In this document: piece by piece, positions 1-6,987 of the stretch
How the letters are laid out: the number at the start of each line of letters is the position of its first letter
Numbering within the stretch: the stretch's first letter is position 1
Source: Holosporaceae bacterium UBA3830
GTDB lineage: Bacteria > Pseudomonadota > Alphaproteobacteria > UBA3830
Direction: 5' to 3'
DNA: 10,966 bases
Assembly: GCA_002393025.1 (NCBI GenBank)
Contig: DGIE01000018.1
Coordinates: forward strand, 1 to 10,966
Notes under the pieces: generated by a model
What the model was told of the DNA's origin: nothing
Seen by the model: the letters and a program-made list of their open reading frames with translations, nothing else
The model's database searches: none
Translations under genes and position numbers: made by a program

Positions 1-713
1 ACATTCGAGTTATTCACAATCGCAAAGTCTCGAACTCGTTTCAGCAAGCGTCCTGCAATTCGCGGAGTACCACGAGAACGTTTTGCTATTTCCTCTGCCC
101 CGGTGTCAGCGATATTTATCCCCAAGAGTTCGGCATTTTTCGTGATGATTATTTTTAATTCTTTGACATTGTAGAATTCCAGTCGTAAAGGAATTCCGAA
201 TCGATCTCGCAACGGGGATGATAACATTCCCGATCGAGTGGTTGCTCCAATCAAAGTGAAATGGGGAAGGTCGATTCTTACAGAACGCGCGGCCGGTCCT
301 TCTCCGATCATCAAATCCAGCTGAAAATCTTCCATTGCAGGATAAAGGACCTCTTCCACCAGATGATTCATTCGATGAATTTCGTCGATAAACAGGACAT
401 CTTTCTCCTTCAGATTCGTGAGGATTGCCGCCAAGTCTCCGGCTTTTGCTAAAATAGGTCCGGAAGTAGCTTTGAATCCGACTCCCAATTCTTTCGAAAC
501 AATCTGAGAGAGTGTCGTTTTTCCCAAGCCCGGAGGTCCGAAAAACAGTACGTGATCCATAGCAATATTTCTTTTTTTTGCGGATTCAATGAAGATTTTT
601 AAATTCTCCTTGACCGACGCTTGGCCTATAAAATCTCGCAGACTGGTCGGACGCAGAGAGTACTCATTCGCATCATCAGCCTCTGTTATCGCTGCATTCA
701 ATGCCTCGTTCAT
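1..713 (-). CDS. ruvB: Holliday junction branch migration ATPase RuvB (partial, C-terminus off the left edge)
   Basis: RuvB is the hexameric AAA+ motor that, loaded by RuvA, drives branch migration of Holliday junctions in recombinational repair. It acts in the cytoplasm on DNA. Reading the minus strand from the ATG at 713 gives 237 residues without a stop before the window ends; the family is about 330-350 residues, so the winged-helix C-terminal domain is mostly missing. Visible motifs are Walker A GPPGLGKTT (about residues 59-67), Walker B LFIDEIHR (107-114), sensor 1 GATTR (156-160), the arginine-finger segment PLRDRFG (167-173), and the sensor 2 region SRGTPRIAGRLL near residue 220. The start codon lies one base after the ruvA stop, which implies translational coupling. 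The block IGEGPAARSVRIDLP resembles alphaproteobacterial RuvB. The identification is secure. Confidence 0.97.
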   Translation of the reverse strand, partial: MNEALNAAITEADDANEYSLRPTSLRDFIGQASVKENLKIFIESAKKRNIAMDHVLFFGPPGLGKTTLSQIVSKELGVGFKATSGPILAKAGDLAAILTNLKEKDVLFIDEIHRMNHLVEEVLYPAMEDFQLDLMIGEGPAARSVRIDLPHFTLIGATTRSGMLSSPLRDRFGIPLRLEFYNVKELKIIITKNAELLGINIADTGAEEIAKRSRGTPRIAGRLLKRVRDFAIVNNSN

Positions 714-714
714 T

Positions 715-1314
715 TTAAACTCCTGCCGAAAGTTTGCCCAGTATCTGCCTCAGAAGTGTATCAAATTGAGGTTCATTGTCAATTTCAATTGTTGAAATTA
801 TGCGTAAGACATCGGGCTTCTGATATCCTAGATTTACAAGGGCGGAGATCACGTCATTGACGATATTGGACTGCGGAATTTGCGTTCCGACCGCCATGTT
901 CAGGTCGATTTTTCCTATGACCTTGTCTTTCAATTCCGAAACGATTCTCGTAGCCAATTTTGCTCCGACTCCGTCCGCTCTGGTAAAGGCATTTTTGTCT
1001 TCGGTCAGAAATGCATTGTAAATATCTTCGTCTGACAATGCGGAAAGGATGGATATTGCGACTCTGCCTCCGACTCCCTGCACAGAATTAAACTTGTTGA
1101 ACCAAAATCTCTCTTTTTCCGAGAAAAAACCGTATAAAGTCCAAGAATCTTCTCGTACGTTCAGGACGGTGTATAGTTTTACGATTCCGCCGTGTTCCTG
1201 TGCATCACTTATTGTGCGGGATGAGCAAATCAGCGAGTATCCCACGCCGTTGACATCCAAGATCACCAGATTTTCTGAGATTTCTTCTACAGAACCTTTT
1301 AAATAACTAATCAT
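715..1314 (-). CDS. ruvA: Holliday junction DNA helicase subunit RuvA
   Basis: RuvA is the tetrameric junction-binding protein that recruits RuvB. The N-terminal OB-fold covers about residues 1-62 and ends in the family-typical VREDSWTLYGF. It is followed by two helix-hairpin-helix motifs, around SVQGVGGRVA (77-86) and RADGVGAKLA (112-121). The C-terminal RuvB-contacting domain runs from about 152 to 195. I chose the ATG at 1314, giving 199 residues beginning MISYLKG. It aligns with the usual MIGRLKG start and has an AGGAG ribosome binding site 8 nt upstream. An in-frame GTG at 1323 falls on the end of that ribosome binding site and is unlikely to be used. The start overlaps the end of ruvC by 8 nt, and the stop is 1 nt from the ruvB start, so the three genes form one operon. 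Confidence 0.96.
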   Translation of the reverse strand: MISYLKGSVEEISENLVILDVNGVGYSLICSSRTISDAQEHGGIVKLYTVLNVREDSWTLYGFFSEKERFWFNKFNSVQGVGGRVAISILSALSDEDIYNAFLTEDKNAFTRADGVGAKLATRIVSELKDKVIGKIDLNMAVGTQIPQSNIVNDVISALVNLGYQKPDVLRIISTIEIDNEPQFDTLLRQILGKLSAGV

Positions 1315-1825
1315 ATGTTCCACTCCTCAAAGAGATATTGTTAGAAAGTTTATAATCAGAGACTGTTCGATTATGAGCATGGCAGATGGCGATTGCTAAG
1401 GCATCAGCGGCGTCTAATCTTACTGTTCCGCAGTTCAGCAAAATTTGCACCATGGCGGACACCTGATCTTTTGTGGCATGACCTACTCCGACCACCGATT
1501 TTTTTACTTTATTCGGAGTGTATTCGGATACCGGTAAACCCAGAACTCCGACGCAACAGATAGCCGTACCCCGAGCCATTCCCAATTTCAGAGACGAGTT
1601 TGGATTGCTATTAACAAAGACCTGTTCAATGCCGACTTCTGTCGGGGAAAAATCCTCAATCACATTTGACAAGTCTTTATAAATTTTATTCAGTCTGAAA
1701 CTGATTGCCTCGTTTGGTTGAGTAACAATGGTTCCATGAGACAGGTGTTTAAGATGATATCCGTCATATTCTATTACGCCCCATCCGGTGATGTGTAAAC
1801 CCGGATCAATTCCCAAAATTCGCAT
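1307..1825 (-). CDS. ruvC: Crossover junction endodeoxyribonuclease RuvC
   Basis: RuvC is the dimeric, Mg-dependent resolvase that makes symmetric nicks in Holliday junctions bound by RuvAB. The protein is 172 residues, the usual family length. The four acidic catalytic residues are all in their expected positions: D7 in LGIDPG, E67 in VGIEQVF, and D138 and D141 in LDAADALAIA. Motifs such as EYTPNKVKKSVVGVGHATK and AICHAHNR are typical of the family. The start ATG at 1823-1825 has only a weak GGA ribosome binding site about 9 nt upstream. It is the first gene of the ruvCAB operon; the yebC gene often found upstream in other proteobacteria is absent, because the region is instead the divergent promoter region shared with rel. 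The enzyme looks active. Confidence 0.97.
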   Translation of the reverse strand: MRILGIDPGLHITGWGVIEYDGYHLKHLSHGTIVTQPNEAISFRLNKIYKDLSNVIEDFSPTEVGIEQVFVNSNPNSSLKLGMARGTAICCVGVLGLPVSEYTPNKVKKSVVGVGHATKDQVSAMVQILLNCGTVRLDAADALAIAICHAHNRTVSDYKLSNNISLRSGTYD

Positions 1826-1977
1826 TTGTTTATTTCCAAAATTACTTCAAATAACCATACAACAACCGTATATATTTCTATCACAAATCAGGGATCTTTT
1901 CGCTATAAATTCGCCATAAAAATACTTACGAAGCCAGTTGATTATGATATAATTCCGCTGTTAGTTGGTTTGCGTGT
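1826..1977. promoter_or_regulatory. Divergent intergenic region between ruvC and rel
   Basis: This 152-bp AT-rich spacer must hold the start signals for both the minus-strand ruvCAB operon and the plus-strand rel-sfsA pair. The only clear element I see is the plus-strand TATAAT described separately. I could not pick out a convincing minus-strand promoter or a LexA-type operator by eye. Confidence 0.5.
1925..1953 (+). promoter_or_regulatory. Probable rel promoter
   Basis: A perfect TATAAT lies at 1948-1953, with a poor -35 candidate (CTTACG, 1925-1930) at 17-bp spacing. Transcription would start near 1960, leaving a leader of only about 18 nt before the rel ATG at 1978. No purine-rich ribosome binding site is visible in that leader (TTAGTTGGTTTGCGTGT). 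The -10 element is convincing; the -35 is not. Confidence 0.5.
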
Positions 1978-4065
1978 ATGTATACTTCTTCGCAGTTGAT
2001 AGATTTGATCCGTACTTATGATCCGGATGTGAATGAGGATTTGATCCGTAAGGCGTATATCTTTGCTATGGAATCTCACGGTATGCAGAAGAGAGCTTCC
2101 GGTTCGCCTTATTTCTATCATCCGGCAGAGGTTGCTAGAATTTTAGCAGAGTTACATATGGACGTAGCCACTGTTGTCACAGGTCTGCTTCATGATGTTA
2201 TAGAGGATACCAACGCCAGTTTTGAAGAAATCGGAGAAATTTTTGGAACGGAAATCGCTTTTTTGATAGAGGGTGTAACCAAGCTATCTAAAATTAGCTA
2301 TACCTCTTCTCAGGTTAGGCAAGCAGAGAATTTTCGTAAGTTTCTGATGGCAATTACCCAAGATATTAGGGTTCTTGTGGTGAAGCTGGTGGATCGTCTT
2401 CACAATATGAGAACTTTGAACTATATTCCTTCATCTGATAAAAGAAAGCGCATTGCTCTGGAATCTTTGGAGATATACGCTCCTTTGGCAGAGCGTGTCG
2501 GCATGAGCGTGATCAAAGATGAGATTGAGGATATAGCTTTTTTTAATTTACACCCGAATGAATACCGAATTATTACACAAAAACTTGAATTGATCCGCAG
2601 ACAGGATGAACATTTCGTGGAAAATACGATTTTGGCTTTAAGAAAGGTGTTTTCAGATTCCGGAATTAACGCAACCATTACGGGACGAGAGAAAACAGCC
2701 TACTCCATCTGGAAGAAAATGCAAAAGCAGAATGTTAACTTGGAACAAATTCATGATATCATTGCTTTTCGAGTTATTGTTCGAACTATTGAGCAATGTT
2801 ACAGGGCGTTGGGTGTGATTCACACAAATTTTCAAATCATGCCTGGTCGATTCAAGGACTACATAAGTATTCCGAAATTAAATAATTACCGTTCCTTGCA
2901 TACGACAGTGATCGGACCGTTTAAGCTACCCATTGAGGTTCAGATACGAACAGAGGAGATGCATAGAGTTGCTGAGGAAGGTATTGCAGCTCACTGGTCT
3001 TATAAAAATGGAGATGTTATCGCCGGAGGAAACGATCCAAAGAGTTACAATTGGATAAAAAGTCTTATTGCAATTCTCCAGAATTCTGGCAGTGCCAACG
3101 AGATTATGGACAATTCGAAGCTGGAGATGTTTGAAGATGAAGTTTTTTGTTTCACAACTAAGGGGGATTTGATAACTTTGCCGAAAGGGGCAACTGCAGT
3201 AGATTTTGCTTATGAAATTCATACAGAGATCGGCAATACGTGTATTGGGGTGAGGATCAACGAAAAGATGGTGCCTCTCAAAACGGTATTGCGAAATGGG
3301 GACCGTGTTGATATTTTGACGTCACCTTACCAGCATCCGGAAGCGTCTTGGGACAGTTTTGTGGTTACGGGAAAAGCTCATTCATGTATCCGAAAGTTTA
3401 TTCGTTCTCAGGAACAAGGAGAGTATATTTCGTTGGGATTCCATTTGACCAAGTACGTTTTCGATAATGCTTGCATTAGTTTCAGTGAAAATTTGATAAA
3501 TTTGAAAAAGTTCAATTGTGAAAAGCTTAACGAGTTCTATTCCAAGGTTGGAAGAGGATTAATTCTGCCCAATGTCATAAGAGTTGCCTTACCTTCTGAA
3601 GAGAACATGAATTTGTACGGTGATGCCTCCATTTGTTTAATAGATTATGTTCCAGGAATAGCTGTTCATTTTGCTGAATGTTGTCATCCCATAATGGGAG
3701 ATAAGATTATTGGTGTTGTAAAACCGGAAAAGGGGTTGGAGATTCACGTCACAAGTTGTAATCAGCTGGAGAATCAAATAAATCAGAATTTTATCAAAGT
3801 GAAATGGAGTCAAGAAAATGATGAGGGTGCAGCATTTATTGCTCGATTGCGTATAGTAATGCTCAATAAACAGGAAAGTTTTGCTCTTGTCACAAATATA
3901 ATCAGCTCTAATGGGGGAAGTATTGTCAATTTAAAAATAGAACACCGTTCCAGCGATTTTTTCAGTTTACTGATAGATATAAAGGTTACAGACATGATTC
4001 GTCTAGGAGAAATCCAAGCCGCGTTACGTGCTTGCTCCAATATCAAATCTGTTAGACGCATGTAA
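1978..4065 (+). CDS. Bifunctional (p)ppGpp synthetase/hydrolase, Rel/SpoT (Rsh) family
   Basis: This cytoplasmic, ribosome-associated enzyme makes and degrades the alarmone (p)ppGpp in the stringent response. It is 695 residues, the normal full length. The HD hydrolase domain has H48, the H72-D73 pair, E76-D77 and D139 in VKLVDRLHN, so hydrolysis looks intact. The synthetase domain has GREKTAYSIWKKM (237-249), D260, RFKDYISIPKLNNYRSLH (291-308) and E320 in IEVQIRT, so synthesis also looks intact. The RFKD motif is the RxKD form seen in bifunctional enzymes rather than the ExDD of RelA-only synthetases. A TGS domain (about 386-448, with H415), a zinc-finger-like CCHPIMGD region (568-575, with C594) and a C-terminal ACT domain (about 618-693) follow. 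TGS and post-TGS sequence resembles alphaproteobacterial Rsh. It is the first gene of a likely rel-sfsA transcript. The start has no clear Shine-Dalgarno sequence. Confidence 0.96.
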   Translation: MYTSSQLIDLIRTYDPDVNEDLIRKAYIFAMESHGMQKRASGSPYFYHPAEVARILAELHMDVATVVTGLLHDVIEDTNASFEEIGEIFGTEIAFLIEGVTKLSKISYTSSQVRQAENFRKFLMAITQDIRVLVVKLVDRLHNMRTLNYIPSSDKRKRIALESLEIYAPLAERVGMSVIKDEIEDIAFFNLHPNEYRIITQKLELIRRQDEHFVENTILALRKVFSDSGINATITGREKTAYSIWKKMQKQNVNLEQIHDIIAFRVIVRTIEQCYRALGVIHTNFQIMPGRFKDYISIPKLNNYRSLHTTVIGPFKLPIEVQIRTEEMHRVAEEGIAAHWSYKNGDVIAGGNDPKSYNWIKSLIAILQNSGSANEIMDNSKLEMFEDEVFCFTTKGDLITLPKGATAVDFAYEIHTEIGNTCIGVRINEKMVPLKTVLRNGDRVDILTSPYQHPEASWDSFVVTGKAHSCIRKFIRSQEQGEYISLGFHLTKYVFDNACISFSENLINLKKFNCEKLNEFYSKVGRGLILPNVIRVALPSEENMNLYGDASICLIDYVPGIAVHFAECCHPIMGDKIIGVVKPEKGLEIHVTSCNQLENQINQNFIKVKWSQENDEGAAFIARLRIVMLNKQESFALVTNIISSNGGSIVNLKIEHRSSDFFSLLIDIKVTDMIRLGEIQAALRACSNIKSVRRM

Positions 4066-4081
4066 TTTTCGGAGATATTTC

Positions 4082-4828
4082 ATGAGATTTATTCATTCTT
4101 TAATTGAAGGAAAAATTCTGAGAAGACAGGGACAATTCGTGATGTTCGTGGAGATTGATGGTGTCGAGGAACGCTGTCATTGTCCGACCACTGGGAGAAT
4201 AGGGACTTTCGATATAGCAGGACGCCCATGTTTGCTTTCTTCCAATGAGAACCCTCATCGTTCAACCCGTTATACCGTTGAAGCGATTTCGCTGAATCGG
4301 CCTGAGGATGAAGAAAAATCTTGGATCGGCATAAATCAAAACGCTTCTAACCGATACGTGGAATATTATCTCAATAACGGTGGTTTTAAGGATATGATCC
4401 ACGTTGAAAGCGAAGTTATGCGCGAAAAGATGCTGGGAAAGTCAAAATTAGATTTTTTGGTTGATAATACTTATCTGGAAGTGAAAACTCCGTTACAGGA
4501 TATACAACTATCGATTCCTGAATACGTAAAGATTCGGAAAACCTCTCTGTTCTCGTCCACTACACGTATGGTTAAACATATGAGTGATCTCGCAAACAGT
4601 TTGAAAACGAATCAACGCGCAATTATGTTGCTGGTATTTTTGTATGATAACCCCGGATTTAAAGTGATTAGCCGCAGCACCAATTATCAGGAAGTTTTTA
4701 AAGTTGTGCAATCGAGCTTAGCTGAGGGAGTCGAAATATGGCAGGCTAATTTTAAAATAACTCCCGAACAAATTGAGTTATCGAGATATTTCCCACTTAC
4801 TTTGCAGGAGATGAGTATAGAGGAATGA
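4082..4828 (+). CDS. sfsA: SfsA family protein (sugar fermentation stimulation protein homolog)
   Basis: SfsA was named in E. coli for stimulating maltose metabolism; the family binds DNA and has an N-terminal OB-like domain and a PD-(D/E)XK nuclease-like domain. Its precise role is unsettled. This protein is 248 residues, close to the usual 230-240. The N-terminal part has the family motif CHCPTTGRIG (32-41) with SNENPHRSTRY (54-64). The nuclease-like signature SKLDFLV...YLEVKTP gives D124, E133 and K135. Later blocks include RMVKHMSDLANSL and the C-terminal GVEIWQANF. I chose the ATG at 4082 because a GGAG ribosome binding site lies 7 nt upstream and the N-terminus matches the family; an in-frame ATG at 4028 sits inside rel. 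The gene starts 16 nt after the rel stop and is probably co-transcribed with it. Confidence 0.9.
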   Translation: MRFIHSLIEGKILRRQGQFVMFVEIDGVEERCHCPTTGRIGTFDIAGRPCLLSSNENPHRSTRYTVEAISLNRPEDEEKSWIGINQNASNRYVEYYLNNGGFKDMIHVESEVMREKMLGKSKLDFLVDNTYLEVKTPLQDIQLSIPEYVKIRKTSLFSSTTRMVKHMSDLANSLKTNQRAIMLLVFLYDNPGFKVISRSTNYQEVFKVVQSSLAEGVEIWQANFKITPEQIELSRYFPLTLQEMSIEE

Positions 4829-4875
4829 TTTTTATGCGACAGTGGAGAATTTTAAGACAAATTTGCAACAGCCTC

Positions 4876-4904
4876 TTGATATCAGTCAATCTATTTAGTA
4901 TTAA
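4876..4904 (+). promoter_or_regulatory. Probable promoter of the tRNA-Arg gene
   Basis: TTGATA at 4876-4881 matches five of six bases of the -35 consensus. At 17-bp spacing it is followed by TATTAA (4899-4904, four of six). Transcription would start near 4911, about 10 nt before the mature tRNA 5' end, as expected for a stand-alone tRNA gene. Confidence 0.55.
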
Positions 4905-4920
4905 TATCTCTGCGAAACGT

Positions 4921-4997
4921 GCGTCCCTAGCTCAGCTGGATAGAGCGTCGGCCTTCTAAGCCGCAGGTCGTAGGTTCGAATCCTACGGGGCGCACCA
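4921..4997 (+). tRNA. tRNA-Arg (anticodon TCT)
   Basis: A complete cloverleaf of 77 nt including an encoded CCA end. The acceptor stem is GCGTCCC paired with GGGGCGC (one G-T pair). The D arm is GCTC/GAGC. The anticodon loop CTTCTAA (4953-4959) gives anticodon TCT, which reads AGA arginine codons. The T arm is GTAGG-TTCGAAT-CCTAC, followed by discriminator A and CCA (4994-4997). The outermost anticodon-stem pair (T4948 with C4964) is a mismatch; the other four pairs are Watson-Crick. The cloverleaf and the encoded CCA point to a working gene. It marks the border between the housekeeping genes and the redox gene block. Confidence 0.96.
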
Positions 4998-5071
4998 TCT
5001 GAAGTTTCAGCGGTTTCTTTGTGTTTCTTGAGAATGCCACCTCCTAATTTTGTAAATCGTGAAGTATGGGT

Positions 5072-5100
5072 TTTAATCGGCGAAAATATTCTGATACAAT
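5072..5100 (+). promoter_or_regulatory. Probable promoter of the aldo/keto reductase gene
   Basis: TACAAT at 5095-5100 is a good -10 match (five of six), with TTTAAT at 5072-5077 as a weak -35 at 17-bp spacing. The start would be near 5107, leaving a leader of about 22 nt that contains AGGAG at 5114-5118. Confidence 0.4.
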
Positions 5101-5128
5101 TCGACGATGAATTAGGAGATGTTGATAA

Positions 5129-6124
5129 ATGAAGTATACGAAGCTGGGAAACACGGGTGTTGATGTTTCGAGAATTTGTTTGGGATGCATGAGTTTTGGA
5201 AAACCGGGACCAGAAAATGGAGTTTTTCCGTGGGCAAAGGATTTCGATGACGCAAAACCGATTTTTAAAAAGGCGGTTGATCTCGGGATAAATTATTTTG
5301 ACACAGCGAACGTTTATCAGCTCGGAACATCGGAAGAAATAACGGGAAAATTAATTAAAGAATTCGGGCTGAATAGAGATGAAATTGTTGTCGCAACAAA
5401 AGTTCATTTTGTAATGCGCGAAGGTCGCCCGAACGGTGGTGGCTCGTCTCGCAAAAACATCATGTCGGAAATTGATCACAGCTTGAAGCGTCTCGGACTG
5501 GATTACGTAGATCTTTACCAAATTCATCGTTTGGATCACGAAACTCCGATGGAAGAAATAATGGAAGCCTTGCACGATATCGTGAAGTCCGGGAAAGCTC
5601 GTTACATTGGAGCCTGCACGATGTTTGCTTGGGAATTCGAGCGTTTGAATAATATCGCGGAGAAGCATAACTGGACAAAATTTGTGTCCATGCAAAATCA
5701 ATACAATTTAATATATCGAGAGGAAGAACGCGAAGTAATGCCTCTTTGCATGGATCGAAAAATTGCAGTCGTTCCATGGAGTCCTTTGGCAGGTGGAAGA
5801 TGTGCGAGACCTTGGGGAACTCAAACTGCTCGTAGCAAGATCGATGATGTTTCACCGATGGTTTGGCCGGAAGCAACGGCGGTTCAGGATAAAAAAGTGA
5901 TTGACGCTCTTGAGCAAGTCGCAAAAAATAACGGACATTCAATGGCGCAAGTTTCACTTGCCTGGATGCTTTCAAAGCCTTACATAACCGCGCCAATTGT
6001 TGGTTTTACATCGCCAAAACATGTTGAAGAGGCTGTCGCAGCTCTCGATATTAAATTGAGGGAAGATGAAATCAATGTTCTTGAAGCTCCTTATGTTCCG
6101 CACATTAAGACGGGAGCGTTTTGA
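5129..6124 (+). CDS. Aldo/keto reductase, YajO/IolS-like
   Basis: This is a cytosolic NAD(P)H-dependent TIM-barrel oxidoreductase that reduces aldehydes or ketones; the natural substrate cannot be read from sequence. It is 331 residues, normal for the family. The catalytic tetrad is present as D58 (NYFDTANVY), Y63, K91 (VVATKVHF) and H133 (LYQIHRLD). SGKARYIGACTMFAWEF, SMQNQYNLIYREEEREV and the C-terminal PYVPHIKTGAF are typical of the YajO-like branch rather than the AKR5 branch seen in the second aldo/keto reductase of this window. An AGGAG ribosome binding site lies 10 nt before the ATG. It is the first gene after the tRNA and may be co-transcribed with the downstream SDR, 154 nt away, although a hairpin lies between them. 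Confidence 0.93.
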   Translation: MKYTKLGNTGVDVSRICLGCMSFGKPGPENGVFPWAKDFDDAKPIFKKAVDLGINYFDTANVYQLGTSEEITGKLIKEFGLNRDEIVVATKVHFVMREGRPNGGGSSRKNIMSEIDHSLKRLGLDYVDLYQIHRLDHETPMEEIMEALHDIVKSGKARYIGACTMFAWEFERLNNIAEKHNWTKFVSMQNQYNLIYREEEREVMPLCMDRKIAVVPWSPLAGGRCARPWGTQTARSKIDDVSPMVWPEATAVQDKKVIDALEQVAKNNGHSMAQVSLAWMLSKPYITAPIVGFTSPKHVEEAVAALDIKLREDEINVLEAPYVPHIKTGAF

Positions 6125-6128
6125 AATT

Positions 6129-6158
6129 AGGGGAAGGCCTTTCAAAAGACTTTTCCCT
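6129..6158 (+). terminator. Hairpin between aldo/keto reductase and SDR, possible weak terminator
   Basis: AGGGGAAGG (6129-6137) can pair with CTTTTCCCT (6150-6158) over nine positions, two of them G-T, just after the aldo/keto reductase stop. The T run (6172-6177) begins about 13 nt past the stem rather than next to it, so this is at best a leaky terminator or an mRNA 3'-end stabiliser. Confidence 0.3.
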
Positions 6159-6278
6159 ATGATATTTGTGATTTTTTGCTCGAATGCAGGGTTCGTTCAG
6201 GTGAGTGCTGAGAGTGGCGTTTCCGAATTGGTCGTTGATGGAAGCGTGTTTTATTGTCGAAAAAAAATTGGGGAAAGA

Positions 6279-6947
6279 ATGAATAATAAACAAAGGAAGG
6301 CGTTAACCGCAATAGTGATCGGAGCAACAGGAGCAGTCGGAAGCGATCTTGTGAAACAGCTTCGTGAGGATGATGTTTTCGAAAACATAGAAATTTTTTC
6401 GAGGAGAAATATCGTTTTTGATCATCCGAAATTTCATGTTCATGTTATCGATTTTGATCATCCTGAAACTTGGAAAAATAAAGTAAAAGGCGATGTGCTT
6501 TTTTCCTGCTTGGGTACTACGATCAACCAAGCTGGAAGCGAAGAAATACAATGGAAAGTAGATCATGATTATCAGTTGGAATTTGCGAAAGCTGCACACG
6601 AAAACGGCGTTGGGAAGTATGTTTTAATCTCCTCGGTTGGAGCAGATTCTTCTTCTCGCCTATTTTATCTAAGAATGAAGGGAACTCTGGAGGATAATGT
6701 GAAAAAATTGGGGATTCCGAGCGTAACAATTCTTCAACCCCCAGGACTGATTCGCAAAAATTCAGATCGTTTCGGTGAAAGATTTTTGGTAAGAATTCTG
6801 AAAATTGTAAACTCGATTGGATTATTCAGGGATCAGAGACCAATGAAGACAGAATCAGTTGCTGCGGCCATGGTAAGTATCGCGAAATCAGATTTTGAAG
6901 GTCAGAAAACAATTTCGGCTCAACATATTTTGGATTATGCACAATGA
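6279..6947 (+). CDS. NAD(P)-binding atypical SDR, HTATIP2/YraR-like
   Basis: This is a Rossmann-fold oxidoreductase of the atypical short-chain dehydrogenase group related to HTATIP2/TIP30 and bacterial YraR; the substrate is unknown. From the ATG at 6279 it has 222 residues, a normal length. The dinucleotide-binding loop is GATGAVG (15-21) right after the first strand. SCLGTTINQAGSEE (76-89), VDHDYQLEFAKAA (94-106), LISSVGADSSS (116-126), and YLRMKG with Y130 and K134 as the YxxxK pair are characteristic of this family. I chose the 6279 start because it places the Rossmann strand at the N-terminus as in homologs and has a GGGGA site a short 4 nt upstream. The frame stays open far upstream, including an ATG at 6159 that would add 40 residues with a signal-like segment. 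The stop codon overlaps a terminator of the convergent operon. Confidence 0.85.
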   Translation: MNNKQRKALTAIVIGATGAVGSDLVKQLREDDVFENIEIFSRRNIVFDHPKFHVHVIDFDHPETWKNKVKGDVLFSCLGTTINQAGSEEIQWKVDHDYQLEFAKAAHENGVGKYVLISSVGADSSSRLFYLRMKGTLEDNVKKLGIPSVTILQPPGLIRKNSDRFGERFLVRILKIVNSIGLFRDQRPMKTESVAAAMVSIAKSDFEGQKTISAQHILDYAQ

Positions 6948-6971
6948 AAAAGGCTCCGCAATTTGGAGCCT
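6946..6971 (-). terminator. Rho-independent terminator of the minus-strand redox operon
   Basis: Read on the minus strand, AGGCTCC (6971-6965) pairs perfectly with GGAGCCT (6957-6951) around a 7-nt loop. A run of five T (6951-6947) overlaps and follows the stem. It lies 17 nt after the stop of the minus-strand aldo/keto reductase. On the plus strand the hairpin has no T run, so it mainly serves the minus strand. The T run overlaps the TGA of the convergent SDR gene. Confidence 0.85.
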
Positions 6972-6987
6972 GGTTCAAAAAATTACC

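Noticed and set aside
1315..1323. GTG start giving a three-residue longer RuvA
   Set aside because: The GTG is part of the ribosome binding site for the ATG at 1314, and the RuvA family begins at the MI(G/S)xLKG position.
4028..4081. Upstream ATG giving an 18-residue longer SfsA
   Set aside because: It lies inside rel, adds no family-like sequence, and the ATG at 4082 has a well-spaced GGAG.
4834..4959. Plus-strand ORF starting MRQWRILRQ with an upstream AGAGGA, following sfsA
   Set aside because: Its second half is the translation of the tRNA-Arg gene (the familiar SLAQLDRAS pattern), and it also covers the tRNA promoter, so it is spurious.
4998..5030. CTGAAGTTTCAG followed by a T-rich stretch after the tRNA, as a terminator
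   Set aside because: The stem is only four pairs and the T-rich stretch is interrupted by several other bases; it is too weak to call.
5460..5996. 178-residue minus-strand ORF inside the plus-strand aldo/keto reductase
   Set aside because: The opposite strand encodes a complete enzyme with all catalytic residues; the reverse frame shows no recognisable motif and is a shadow.
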